NCBI RefSeq assembly: GCF_900218015.1
Contig: NZ_UFQQ01000022.1
Location: forward strand, 20,591-84,590
Origin: Rhodopseudomonas pentothenatexigens
Lineage (GTDB): Bacteria; Pseudomonadota; Alphaproteobacteria; Rhizobiales; Xanthobacteraceae
Direction of reading: 5' to 3'
Length of the DNA: 64,000 bases
The notes under the pieces are model-generated. The model made no database searches, was not told the DNA's origin, and saw only the letters and a program-made list of their open reading frames with translations. How positions within the stretch are numbered: position 1 is the stretch's first letter; the number at the start of each line of letters is the position of its first letter. Of this stretch, positions 46,980 through 55,420 are shown piece by piece. The position numbers and the translations under genes are program-made.

Positions 46980-48428
46980 TTACAGGCTGTCGCCGAAATC
47001 CTCGCGGAATTTCGCCACCAGCCTGTTCTGCCAGTCCGACACCGGCTTGAGCAGACCGTAGAAGAACCGCAGCACTTCCGGCTCCTCGACGAAGGTCAGG
47101 CCCTCGATCAGCTTGCGGTTGGCGTACAGCCAGGCGATGCGGTCGACCGCGTATTTGACCTGCGACAGCGTGAACACCCGGCGCGGCATGGCGAGACGCA
47201 CCAGCTCCATATTGGCGTAGATTTCGCTGCCGTCCGGCTCGCGCTGTTCGGACAGCGTGCCGCGCTCCATGCCGCGGATCCCGGAGGCGACGTACAGCGC
47301 CGCGGCCAGCGCGCCGGCCGGATATTGCGACTGCGGGATGTGGTCGACGAAGCGCTTGGCGTCGACGTGGCAACCGAGGCCGCCGGCCGGGGTGATCACC
47401 GGAACGCCGCGCTCGACCAGCTGCTCGACCATATAGGCGATGAACTGCGGCCCCTGGTTGATCATCTCCTCGTCCATGGTCTCGTCGAGGCCGACGGTGA
47501 GCGCTTCCATCTCGCGCACCGACATGCCGCCATAGGTGAGGAAGCCTTCGTACAGCGGCACCAGCGGCCGCATCTTCTCGTACAGGGCGCGGTCGCGGAT
47601 GCAGATGCCGCCGCCGCGGGCGCAGCCGAGCTTGCGCGCCGAGAAGTAGATGATGTCGCACAGATCGGCGGTGCGGCGGGTGATCTCGCGGATCGACAGC
47701 GCCTTGCAGTGATCCTCGCGGGTCTTGTTGAAGTACAGATTGTCGGCGAGCAGGCTGGCGTCGAGCACCAGCGGAATGCCGTGCTCCTTGCAGACGTTGC
47801 TGACGTCGGCGAGATTCTGCAGCGACACCGGCTGACCGCCGATCAGGTTGGTGCCGCTCTCCATCCGGACGAAGCCGACATTGGCGGCGCCGACCTTGTC
47901 GATCACCGCCCGCAGCTTGGCGATGTCCATGTTGCCCTTGAACGGATTGGCGCTGGTCACTTCGAGGCCGGCGTCGGTCACCAGCTCCTCAACCGTGCCA
48001 CCCTGCAGCACGATGTGCGCCTTGGTGGTGGTGAAGTGATAGTTCATCGGCACCACCTTGCCGGGCGAGACGAACACCTTGGCGAGGATGTGCTCGCAGG
48101 CGCGGCCCTGATGGGTCGGCAGGAAGTAGTGCATGCCGAAGATCTCGCGCAGCTTGTCTTCCAGCCGGGTGTAGGTGGCGCTGCCGGCGTAGCTGTCGTC
48201 GGCGGTCAGCATCGCGGCCTGCTGGCGGTCGCTCATCGCGTTGACGCCGGAATCCGTCAGCATGTCGAGGAAGACGTCGTCGTTCTTCAGCAGGAAGGTG
48301 TTGTTGCCGGCCTCGGTGATCTTCTCCAGGCGGCGCTCGACCGGCGGGAGGTTGAGTTTCTGCACGATCCGCACCTTGTGCATCTCGAGCGGCACCGCCT
48401 CGTTGCCGAAAAACTTCACTGTCGCCAT
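46980..48428 (-). CDS. Tryptophanase/tyrosine phenol-lyase family PLP enzyme
   Basis: A PLP-dependent beta-eliminating lyase, 482 residues, like TnaA (about 470). Conserved features are FLLKNDDVFLDMLTDSGVNAMS, DDSYAGSATYTRLED with the active-site Tyr, FLPTHQGRACEHIL and GGQPVSLQNLADV. Further along are DIIYFSARKLGCARGGG, where K is the PLP lysine, EGFLTYGGMSVREMEALTVGLDE, and the arginine-rich VRLAMPRRVFTLSQVKY. After the lysine, LGCARGGG departs from TnaA's KDAMVPMGG, so substrate preference (tryptophan, tyrosine or another) is open. It stands alone, with no tnaB or tnaC-like leader. A 273-base gap precedes the divergent L,D-transpeptidase gene. Confidence 0.85.
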   Translation of the reverse strand: MATVKFFGNEAVPLEMHKVRIVQKLNLPPVERRLEKITEAGNNTFLLKNDDVFLDMLTDSGVNAMSDRQQAAMLTADDSYAGSATYTRLEDKLREIFGMHYFLPTHQGRACEHILAKVFVSPGKVVPMNYHFTTTKAHIVLQGGTVEELVTDAGLEVTSANPFKGNMDIAKLRAVIDKVGAANVGFVRMESGTNLIGGQPVSLQNLADVSNVCKEHGIPLVLDASLLADNLYFNKTREDHCKALSIREITRRTADLCDIIYFSARKLGCARGGGICIRDRALYEKMRPLVPLYEGFLTYGGMSVREMEALTVGLDETMDEEMINQGPQFIAYMVEQLVERGVPVITPAGGLGCHVDAKRFVDHIPQSQYPAGALAAALYVASGIRGMERGTLSEQREPDGSEIYANMELVRLAMPRRVFTLSQVKYAVDRIAWLYANRKLIEGLTFVEEPEVLRFFYGLLKPVSDWQNRLVAKFREDFGDSL

Positions 48429-48701
48429 GTCGTCAAACTCCCCCGACCCTTGCCCGCACCGCGCGGGGGCCTTGGCTTATCGGGCAGGCGGCCATTCTCA
48501 ATTGCGCCTGATCAAACGGCCCGGCTCGCCGCCGGACGCGTCGTCCCGGGCGTCAAGTGAAACAATTCCCTACCGCGACGAAACCAAATCCGCCGGTCGG
48601 CGAAAACGTCCGGAAACGGATGCTGGAGTACTGGTAACGCCAACAAGGCGCCGCCAAAGGCGCCGAGGCGAACGAACAGAGCACCCACAGGGGGACCAAC
48701 G

Positions 48702-49421
48702 ATGATCCGTTTTCCGCGTACCAGCCGTGCCGCCGCGGTCGCCATCGTCGCGATCGGGACCGTTGCGCTTGCCGCACCCGCGAATGCCGCGCAGCCGCTG
48801 CCCTTCCCGTTTCTGCCGTTCCTGCCGCAGCCGGCGGCGATGCAGCCGCTGGCTTACGCCCCGGTCGAACAGGCCGCCCCGCAGGTGCAGGCTGCACCGC
48901 AGGACGACGAGGACAGCACCACCGCCGAACTCCCGGCCCGGCTGAAGCGGCAGATCGTCGCCTATCAGACCCGCGAGGCGCCCGGCACCATCATCGTCGA
49001 CACCCCGAACACCCATCTGTACTACGTGCTGGGCGGCGGTCGCGCGGTCCGCTACGGTATCGGGGTCGGTCGCGACGGCTTCACCTGGTCTGGCGTCAAA
49101 TCAGTGACCCGAAAGGCCGAATGGCCGGACTGGACTCCGCCGCCGGAAATGATCGCCCGCCAGCCGTATTTGCCGCGCCACATGGCCGGCGGCCCCGGCA
49201 ATCCGCTCGGCGCCCGCGCGATGTATCTCGGCGGCACGGTGTATCGCATCCACGGCACCAACGCCCCGTCGACGATCGGCACCCACGTCTCGTCCGGCTG
49301 CATCCGGTTGACCAATGAGGACGTCAAGGATCTGTATGCCCGGGTCAGCGTCGGCGCCAAGGTGATCGTGCTGCCGGACAGCCGCCGCGCCGCCGATGCC
49401 GGCAACGGACGCCGCGGCTGA
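48702..49421 (+). CDS. L,D-transpeptidase (YkuD domain)
   Basis: Secreted enzyme that makes 3-3 cross-links or anchors proteins to peptidoglycan. The 239 residues begin with a signal peptide (RFPRTSRAAAVAIVAIGTVALAAPANAA). The YkuD domain starts at GTIIVDTPNTHLYYVLGGG and contains WPDWTPPPEMI and YRIHGTNAPSTIGTHVSSGCIRL, with the catalytic HXnSXGC motif ending in TNEDVKDLYARV. The ATG at 48702 follows GGGGG. It is divergent from the tryptophanase-family gene. Confidence 0.95.
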   Translation: MIRFPRTSRAAAVAIVAIGTVALAAPANAAQPLPFPFLPFLPQPAAMQPLAYAPVEQAAPQVQAAPQDDEDSTTAELPARLKRQIVAYQTREAPGTIIVDTPNTHLYYVLGGGRAVRYGIGVGRDGFTWSGVKSVTRKAEWPDWTPPPEMIARQPYLPRHMAGGPGNPLGARAMYLGGTVYRIHGTNAPSTIGTHVSSGCIRLTNEDVKDLYARVSVGAKVIVLPDSRRAADAGNGRRG

Positions 49422-49456
49422 ATTACAGCCCTGGTAATCAATTAGTTTATTCGAAA

Positions 49457-49482
49457 CGCGCGGCCTGGACCGAGGCCGCGCG
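49457..49482 (+). terminator. GC-rich hairpin after the L,D-transpeptidase gene
   Basis: CGCGCGGCCT and AGGCCGCGCG-type arms pair around GGACCG. The gap of 35 bases from the stop and the stem strength suit a terminator, although no T-run follows. Confidence 0.55.
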
Positions 49483-49910
49483 TCGCTGCGTCAGGCGGCC
49501 AGCGCGGCTCGTCACGGGTGTCGTCCGCTCATCGTCAGCGCGGCGGGACTAACGGTTCCCTTGATCGCGGCCGTTCGCTGTGCGCACCGCTTCGTCGCGA
49601 TCGCGACCTCCGGGCGGCGGCCCCTGCCGGTTCTACCAGGAACCGGACCAGTGCCTGGCGGTCGAACGACGGATCAGCACGGATTGGTGTCCAATCCGTG
49701 GGCACAGCGCTGTAGCGCACTGCGCTGCGAGCCCGACGGGCCGATCCGGCTGTAATCTTCGGCAACACGTCGCCGCATCCGCGGCGCCGTTGCCGGCGGC
49801 ATTGCGGCGGTTTTGCGGGCCTTCCACGGCGGCATGGTAGCCGCCTGTTCCGCGGCTGGCGCACCCAGGCGCCGGCCTGTATTGTCCGGCCGTTCCGCCC
49901 CGGGGTATCG
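49483..49910. other. Gene-poor stretch with a possible Cys-rich gene remnant
   Basis: No confident gene. On the plus strand from about 49580, one frame reads RPPGGGPCRFYQEPDQCLAV and continues to TDWCPIRG. This echoes the GG.C.F..Y.QC.A.....C..NP spacing of small DUF3551-type secreted proteins in Bradyrhizobiaceae. There is no signal peptide in frame, so it would be a decayed or frameshifted copy. The rest shows nothing recognisable. Confidence 0.25.
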
Positions 49911-51473
49911 ATGCGTTTCGTCAAGTTTGGATTGGTAGCACTCGCGATCGTCGCGATCTCGTTCACCGTCACGCTGAAGGCGTTCGACTGGATGGCGCCG
50001 CGCGCCATCTCGCCGCCGAGCCTGCAGGCGCTGCCGCCGTTGCCGCCGATCCGGCAGTCGACCGTGGTGGTGCCGGTGTCGGTGCCGCTCGGCACCATCC
50101 GCGATCTGGTCGACGCGGTGGCGCCGCGCAGCTTCTCCGGCAAGGCCGATAACCCGCTGTCGCAATACGTGCAGAACGCCGACATCCGCTGGACCGCCAC
50201 CCGCGGCGCGGTCGCGGTGCGCGGCGTCCGCGATCAGCTCACCATCACCGCGCCGCTGACCGGTACGGTGAACGCCAAGGGATCGTTGTCGGCGAGCACC
50301 CAATCCAAGGTCGACGACACGCTCGGCCGGCTGCTCGGCAGCAAGGTCGCCAAGCAGATCGGCGTCAACATCAAGTCGTTCAACGCCAATGGCGAACTCA
50401 AAGGCACGATCGCGATCAGCGCCCGCCCGGAGGTGCTGCCGAACTGGCACGTCGACCCGCATCTCGACGCCGAAGTGGCGCTGTCGGATTCCGGCGTTTC
50501 GGTCGGCGGCGTCCGCATCGACGTGCCACAGCAGGTCAAGCCGGTGATCGACAAGGCGATCGCCGAGCAGCTCGGCAAACTCGAACGCCACATCCGCGAC
50601 GACGGTGCGCTGGAACGCAGCGCGCGGCGGGAATGGGACCGGCTGTGCCGCTCGGTGCCGCTGCAGGGCGCCGGCGTGCCGAACGGCTTTTTCCTGGAGA
50701 TCCGCCCGACCCGGGCGCTGGCAGCGCAGCCGCAGGTCGACGCGGCGGCGGCGACGCTGACGCTCGGCATCGTCGCCGACACGAGGATCACCGCCGGCCC
50801 GACCAAGCCGCAATGCCCGTTCCCGCCGGCGCTGCAGATGGTCGCGCCGGACACCGCCGGCGTCAAAGTCGCGGTGCCGATCGACATCCCGTTCAAGGAG
50901 CTCGACCGCATCCTCGAAGCGCAGTTCGTCGGCAAGACCTTTCCGGAGGGCGACAGCCGCGCCGCGATCACGGTGAAGCGCGCCAAGCTCGCCGCCAGCG
51001 GCGACCGGCTGCTGATCTCGCTGCTGGTGGACGCCAAGGAGAACCGCAGCCTGTTCGGCTTCGGCACCGAGGCGACGCTGCATGTCTGGGGCCGGCCGAC
51101 GCTCGATCAGGAAGAGCAGACGCTGCGGCTGTCGGACATCCAGCTCGCGGTCGAATCCGAAGCCGCGTTCGGGCTGCTCGGCGACACCGCCCGCGCCGCA
51201 GTGCCGTATCTGGAGAAGGCGATCGCCGAAAAGGCGGTCATCGACCTCAAGCCGGAATCCACCAACATCCAGCGCCGGGTCGGCAGCATGATCGCCAACT
51301 ATCAGCGCAACGAGGATGGAATGCGGATTTCCTCGGAAATCTCCAGCCTGCGGCTGTCGGATCTGGTGTTCGACTCCAACATGCTGCGGATCACCGCCGA
51401 GGCCAACGGCATTCTCGAGGTCAAGATCACGCGTCTGAAGCCGCCGGAGCTGCCGCAGCCGCAGCCGCGCTGA
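49911..51473 (+). CDS. DUF4403-family exported protein
   Basis: A 520-residue protein. An N-terminal hydrophobic segment (FGLVALAIVAISFTVTLKAF) acts as a signal or anchor. The rest is a repeated beta-rich fold with IRQSTVVVPVSVPLGTIRDLVD, NADIRWTATRGAVAVRGVRDQLTI, WHVDPHLDAEVALSD and PVIDKAIAEQLGKLERHI. These match DUF4403, a family with lipid-binding TULIP-like or SMP-like features predicted by others; the function is unknown. The last residues are a Pro/Gln-rich tail. The ATG at 49911 is the only plausible start. It converges with the PRC-barrel gene across a shared hairpin. Confidence 0.82.
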   Translation: MRFVKFGLVALAIVAISFTVTLKAFDWMAPRAISPPSLQALPPLPPIRQSTVVVPVSVPLGTIRDLVDAVAPRSFSGKADNPLSQYVQNADIRWTATRGAVAVRGVRDQLTITAPLTGTVNAKGSLSASTQSKVDDTLGRLLGSKVAKQIGVNIKSFNANGELKGTIAISARPEVLPNWHVDPHLDAEVALSDSGVSVGGVRIDVPQQVKPVIDKAIAEQLGKLERHIRDDGALERSARREWDRLCRSVPLQGAGVPNGFFLEIRPTRALAAQPQVDAAAATLTLGIVADTRITAGPTKPQCPFPPALQMVAPDTAGVKVAVPIDIPFKELDRILEAQFVGKTFPEGDSRAAITVKRAKLAASGDRLLISLLVDAKENRSLFGFGTEATLHVWGRPTLDQEEQTLRLSDIQLAVESEAAFGLLGDTARAAVPYLEKAIAEKAVIDLKPESTNIQRRVGSMIANYQRNEDGMRISSEISSLRLSDLVFDSNMLRITAEANGILEVKITRLKPPELPQPQPR

Positions 51474-51503
51474 CCGGCTGGCGTCCCCTTCATGTCAACG
51501 CGC

Positions 51504-51536
51504 ACGGGCACCGCCGGCAAAACCGGCGGCGCCCGC
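51504..51536. terminator. Bidirectional terminator hairpin
   Basis: CGGGCACCGCCGG and CCGGCGGCGCCCG pair around CAAAA, between the stops of the convergent DUF4403 and PRC-barrel genes. On the leftward strand the loop reads TTTTG. Confidence 0.7.
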
Positions 51537-51555
51537 GTTCATGGACCCGAGTCGC

Positions 51556-52125
51556 TTACTTGGAGTACTTGAACTCCGGCATCGACTGCAGCTGATCCTT
51601 GGTGGCGTTGAACACGGCGTGGTCCGGATACCAGCGATCGGCGTTGTTCGCAGTCGTGGTGGTGGAGCTGGCGGCACCGGTCGAGGTGGCGGCGCCGGTG
51701 GTGGTGCCGGCCGGCGACGTGGTCGAGGTGGCCGAGCCGGTCGGCGTGGTCTTGTTCATCGCGGTATTCGACGACACCGGGGTGTTGACGAACTGCAGCT
51801 TGTCGAACGCCACGGCGACGTCGCGCTCGCCGACGCCGAGGAAGCCGCCGACGCCGATCACCACCGCCTGGATACGGCCCTGGTTGTCGAGCAGGATCTC
51901 GTTGATGTCACCGAGCTTCTCGTTGCCCTGGTTGTAGACGTCGAGGCCCATCATCTTCGACGCGCGCCACTGCCCCATGTTCTGCTGCGACGCATCCGAG
52001 CTCGCCGCGGTGGTCGACTTCGACATCGTGTTGGCGTTGTTGGCCGGCGCCGGATTCTGCGCATAGGCGGCGGTCGCGAGCAGCGTGGTGCCGAGCAGAC
52101 CGGCGATCATCGTGTTGGCCTTCAT
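51556..52125 (-). CDS. Secreted PRC-barrel domain protein
   Basis: A 189-residue exported protein. The signal peptide MIAGLLGTTLLATAAYAQNPA ends near residue 23. The PRC-barrel starts around WRASKMMGLDVYNQGNEKLGDINEILLDNQGRIQAVVIGVGGFLGVGERDVAVAFDKLQFV (residues 53-113). A Ser/Thr/Ala-rich linker follows (SATSTTSPAGTTTGAATSTG), then a short C-terminal motif WYPDHAVFNATKDQLQSMPEF. AGGAGGG precedes the ATG. Such proteins are abundant in Bradyrhizobiaceae and often stress-induced; the function is not defined. Confidence 0.9.
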   Translation of the reverse strand: MKANTMIAGLLGTTLLATAAYAQNPAPANNANTMSKSTTAASSDASQQNMGQWRASKMMGLDVYNQGNEKLGDINEILLDNQGRIQAVVIGVGGFLGVGERDVAVAFDKLQFVNTPVSSNTAMNKTTPTGSATSTTSPAGTTTGAATSTGAASSTTTTANNADRWYPDHAVFNATKDQLQSMPEFKYSK

Positions 52126-52336
52126 GGGAAGCCCTCCTTGCTTGTGAATGGTGCCTACAAAACCGCGGACACCACACTGCGTTCCCGCAATCGAACTTTT
52201 TTTCGCCGCTTCCCGGCATCCGCACGATTAGTTCGCGGCCACGGAGTTCCCTTGTATCCGGGTTCCCGTAGCGAGCCGCAATCACTCCAAGGTGCGTCGC
52301 AACGACGCGCGTCACCTCGGCGACTCCAACGAAGAA

Positions 52337-52367
52337 GCGCACCTCCTCCGGGACGGAAGAGGTGCGC
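52337..52367 (-). terminator. Hairpin after the Ser-rich protein gene
   Basis: GCGCACCTC pairs with GAGGTGCGC, extended by CTCCG/CGGA inner pairing, 47 bases beyond the stop of the leftward Ser-rich protein gene. This suits a terminator; the plus-strand neighbour is the start region of the PRC-barrel gene. Confidence 0.6.
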
Positions 52368-52413
52368 TCGAACCGACGGCGTCACACAGTCGGGTAGATC
52401 CAGTTGGTGGAGT

Positions 52414-52968
52414 TCAGACTTGGTAGTTGATCAGCAGCGCCGAGAACGAGGAGGAACTGGTCGCGCTGCCGCTCGCGCCGTAGCTGCTCGCGCTCGACGA
52501 TGATTGCTGCTCCTGCAGCAGCTTCAGGAACTCCTTCAGCACCTCGCTGACGTCGGAGCTCGACGACGAGGAGCCGCTCGACGAGACCGAGGACACCGAA
52601 CCGGAGGAATCGTCGGGTGGCGGTGGCGGCGGCGGTCCACCGGCGCCGCCGGCCGCGCCGCCGGCGAAGGCGCTTTGGAACAGGCTCTGCAGTTCGCCGG
52701 CCTGGTCGGTGGTCAGGGTGCCGTTGGAGACTTCGGTCGCGATCAGATCGTCGATCTTCGACTTCATGTCACTCGGCTTCGAGCCGGCGCTGCCGCCGGC
52801 ACGATCGCTCTGCAGCGCCGTATCGATGTCTTGCAGCGCCGTCGACAGCGCGTCCGCGTCGGACGAACTGACGGCGCCGGCGGAGACTTCGGAGGCGAGC
52901 TCCTTCTGGAGCATCTGGAGCGGTGACAGGTAGCTGCCGGTCGAGGCGGCGGAGGAAATGGAGGTCAT
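52414..52968 (-). CDS. Ser/Gly-rich protein of unknown function
   Basis: A 184-residue protein without an N-terminal signal peptide. SPLQMLQKELASEVSAGAVSSSDADALSTALQDIDTAL and KIDDLIATEVSNGTLTTDQAGELQSLFQSAF are two similar helix-loop segments with acidic residues, reminiscent of EF-hand-like or DUF repeats. These are followed by a run of eight prolines and a Ser-rich tail. GGAG lies before the ATG at 52968. Similar proteins appear in Bradyrhizobium as I recall, unannotated. A possible export by a non-classical route is speculation. Confidence 0.7.
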   Translation of the reverse strand: MTSISSAASTGSYLSPLQMLQKELASEVSAGAVSSSDADALSTALQDIDTALQSDRAGGSAGSKPSDMKSKIDDLIATEVSNGTLTTDQAGELQSLFQSAFAGGAAGGAGGPPPPPPPDDSSGSVSSVSSSGSSSSSSDVSEVLKEFLKLLQEQQSSSSASSYGASGSATSSSSFSALLINYQV

Positions 52969-53133
52969 GAGAAACTCCAGGCTTTGATCACGACCGACGC
53001 TATGGTTAATCAATTAACGAGATATTCCGGCGCCCTGCCCGGTTGGTTGCGGGATTTTGCGGACTGGCGCGTAGAAACAAACTGAAACAAGATTCTTCGG
53101 CAGGCCGCCTCGAAACATCGCAGAACCCCCGGC

Positions 53134-53856
53134 ATGAGCAGCACACCGCCATCCATTCTCGTGGTCGAGGACGATCGCGAAACCCGCGCGCTGATCGCGA
53201 AGTATCTGCGCAGCAACAACTGCAACGTCGCCACCGCCGCGGACGGCCGCGATATGGAGCGCTGGATCGCCGACCATCGCGTCGATCTCGTGGTGCTCGA
53301 CGTGATGCTGCCGGGCGAGGACGGCCTCAGCCTGTGCCGCAAGATCCGCGCGACCTCGCAACTGCCGATCATCATGCTGACGGCCCGCGGCGACGACGTC
53401 GACCGCATCCTCGGCCTGGAGATGGGCGCCGACGATTACCTGCCGAAACCATTCAATCCGCGTGAGCTGCTGGCGCGGATCCGCTCGGTGCTGCGCCGGC
53501 AGGCCACCGCGGTCACCGCCAGCGCCGTGCCCGGCGCCACCACGCTCGGCTTTCTCGGCTGGCGGATGGACTGCCGGCGGCGCGAATTGCGCAATCCCGA
53601 GGGCGCGCTGGTGGCGATGACCAGCGCCGAGTTCGACCTGCTGCAGGCGCTGTGCGAGCGCGCCGGACGGGTGCTGTCGCGCGAGGCCCTGCTCGACCTC
53701 ACCCACGGCCGCAGCGTCGGCGCCTTCGAGCGCTCGATCGACGTGCTGATCAGCCGAATCCGGCGCAAGATCGAGCCCGATCCGCGCGAGGCGACGCTGA
53801 TCAAGACGGTGCGGGCCGGCGGCTACGTCTTCACCCCGGTGGTCGAGGCGACATGA
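53134..53856 (+). CDS. OmpR-family response regulator
   Basis: A 240-residue two-component regulator. Receiver acidic residues are in ILVVEDDRETRALI, the phospho-acceptor Asp in LVVLDVMLPGEDGL (near residue 54), the Thr in IIMLTARGDD and the Lys in YLPKPFNPRELLARI. The C-terminal winged helix has MTSAEFDLLQALCERAGRVLSREALLDLTHG and SIDVLISRIRRKIEPDPREATLIKTVRAGGYVF. The sensor kinase gene begins within its stop as ATGA. Confidence 0.95.
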   Translation: MSSTPPSILVVEDDRETRALIAKYLRSNNCNVATAADGRDMERWIADHRVDLVVLDVMLPGEDGLSLCRKIRATSQLPIIMLTARGDDVDRILGLEMGADDYLPKPFNPRELLARIRSVLRRQATAVTASAVPGATTLGFLGWRMDCRRRELRNPEGALVAMTSAEFDLLQALCERAGRVLSREALLDLTHGRSVGAFERSIDVLISRIRRKIEPDPREATLIKTVRAGGYVFTPVVEAT

Positions 53857-55172
53857 GCGTGCGCAGGCGGCTGGCGGCGCTCAAATTCGGCCTCGGACTG
53901 GAGGGTATACGCGGCCAGATCGCCATCCTGGTGCTGGCGTCGATCATCGCCAGCCACCTGATCATCGCGGTGGTGTTCTTCGTCAACCGGCCGGACCGGC
54001 CGATGCCCTCGCTGGCCGAGCCGCAGCAGTTGCACGCGCTGACGCAACTGATCGGGCGCAGCGCCGCCGCGGATCGGCCGCAACTGATCGCGACCATCGC
54101 CGCCGCCTTCCCGCGGCTCGAGATCACCACCGCCGCGTCGCCCCCCGCCGATGCCGCCGGATCGCAATGGCCGCCGCACGAGATCGCCGAACTGGGCTGG
54201 CGGCTCGGCCCGAGCTACCGGGTCACCGCACTCGGCGACGGCAAGGTGGTGATCACACTGCCGGACGGCGCCGCGATCGGCGCGCGGATGCCGCCGGAGC
54301 GGCGCCGGCCGCCGCCATGGGGCAATCCGTGGATGGCCTCGCTGCTGATCGGTGTGGTCAGCCTGGCGCTGCTCGGGCTGTGGGCGGCGCGCACGCTGGC
54401 GGCGCCGCTGTCGAGCTTCGCCGCGGCGGCGGAGAATTTCAGCCTGGACAGTTCGGACGCGCCGCTGCCGGAGCGCGGACCGGCGGAGATCCGCTCGCTG
54501 GCGCGGGCGCTGAACCGGATGCGCGGGCGCATCACCACGCTGATCGAGGATCGCACCAGGATGCTGGCGGCGATCAGCCACGATCTGCGCACCCCGATCA
54601 CCCGGATGCGGCTGCGCGCCGAGTTCATCGAGGACGAGCACCAGCGCACCCAGACGCTGCACGACCTCGACCAGATGGGCGCGATGCTGACCGCGGTGCT
54701 GACCTTTCTGCGCGACGGCGCCACCCGCGACGCGCCGACGCTGATCGATCTCGCCAGCGCGATGCAACTGATCGCCGATCAGTTCGCCGACGTCGGCGCC
54801 AAAGTCAGCTATCAGGGCCCGGAGCACGCGATGGCAATGGCGCGGCCGGGCGATCTGCATCGCGCCGTCACCAACCTGGTCGAGAACGCGGTGCGGTTCG
54901 GCACCGAGGTGACGATCCGGCTGGCACTGACGCAGGATAGGGTCACCATCGAGGTCGAGGACGACGGCCCCGGCATCGCCGACGCCGACAAGGACAGCGT
55001 GCTGCAGCCGTTCGTGCGCGGCGACGACGCCCGCAACATGGACGACAGTTCCTCGTTCGGCCTCGGCCTGTCGATCGCCCGCGCCATCGCCCGCGGCCAT
55101 CGCGGCGAGCTGTCGCTGCACAACCGCACGCCGAACGGCCTGGTCGCCCGCATCACCCTGCCGCGGCAATAG
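53853..55172 (+). CDS. EnvZ/OmpR-type sensor histidine kinase
   Basis: A 439-residue membrane kinase. One helix is near residues 20-40 (GQIAILVLASIIASHLIIAVVFFV), and a periplasmic sensor of about 110 residues follows. A second helix (MASLLIGVVSLALLGLWAARTL) and HAMP lead to the phospho-acceptor RTRMLAAISHDLRTPITRMRLRAEFI, whose HDLRTP box is typical. The ATPase domain has NLVENAVRFG, VEDDGPGIADAD, FGLGLSIARAIARGHRGELSL. It overlaps the regulator gene by four bases. The stimulus is unknown. Confidence 0.94.
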   Translation: MSVRRRLAALKFGLGLEGIRGQIAILVLASIIASHLIIAVVFFVNRPDRPMPSLAEPQQLHALTQLIGRSAAADRPQLIATIAAAFPRLEITTAASPPADAAGSQWPPHEIAELGWRLGPSYRVTALGDGKVVITLPDGAAIGARMPPERRRPPPWGNPWMASLLIGVVSLALLGLWAARTLAAPLSSFAAAAENFSLDSSDAPLPERGPAEIRSLARALNRMRGRITTLIEDRTRMLAAISHDLRTPITRMRLRAEFIEDEHQRTQTLHDLDQMGAMLTAVLTFLRDGATRDAPTLIDLASAMQLIADQFADVGAKVSYQGPEHAMAMARPGDLHRAVTNLVENAVRFGTEVTIRLALTQDRVTIEVEDDGPGIADADKDSVLQPFVRGDDARNMDDSSSFGLGLSIARAIARGHRGELSLHNRTPNGLVARITLPRQ

Positions 55173-55301
55173 CCGGATCGCAGCGCCGCGTGGCGGCCGC
55201 TGCACGGCGCATCGTTCCAATTCCGCGGCGGGACGGGCGGCGCGCAGCCCTGCACCAAAGGCACGTTGACAGCGGGATTCATCCGCCTACATTGAGCCCG
55301 T

Positions 55302-55418
55302 TCCGAGGGGGGCTCCGACGAGGAGCTGAGATACCGCACGCTCGCCGCTTCGATCGCGAGGCACAGAGACCGCGGTGACCCTTTGAACCTGATCCGGGTC
55401 ATGCCGGCGAAGGGACAG
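55302..55418 (+). promoter_or_regulatory. Thiamine pyrophosphate riboswitch (THI element)
   Basis: The conserved CUGAGAU core is present as AGGAGCTGAGATACCGC (about 55321-55337), and the second arm as ACCCTTTGAACCTGATCCGG (about 55379-55398) followed by GTCATGCCGGCGAAGGGA. It ends two to three bases before the thiO ATG; the terminal AAGGGA is itself a Shine-Dalgarno sequence. TPP binding would therefore occlude translation initiation directly. The variable arm lies between 55338 and 55376. Confidence 0.95.
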
Positions 55419-55420
55419 GG

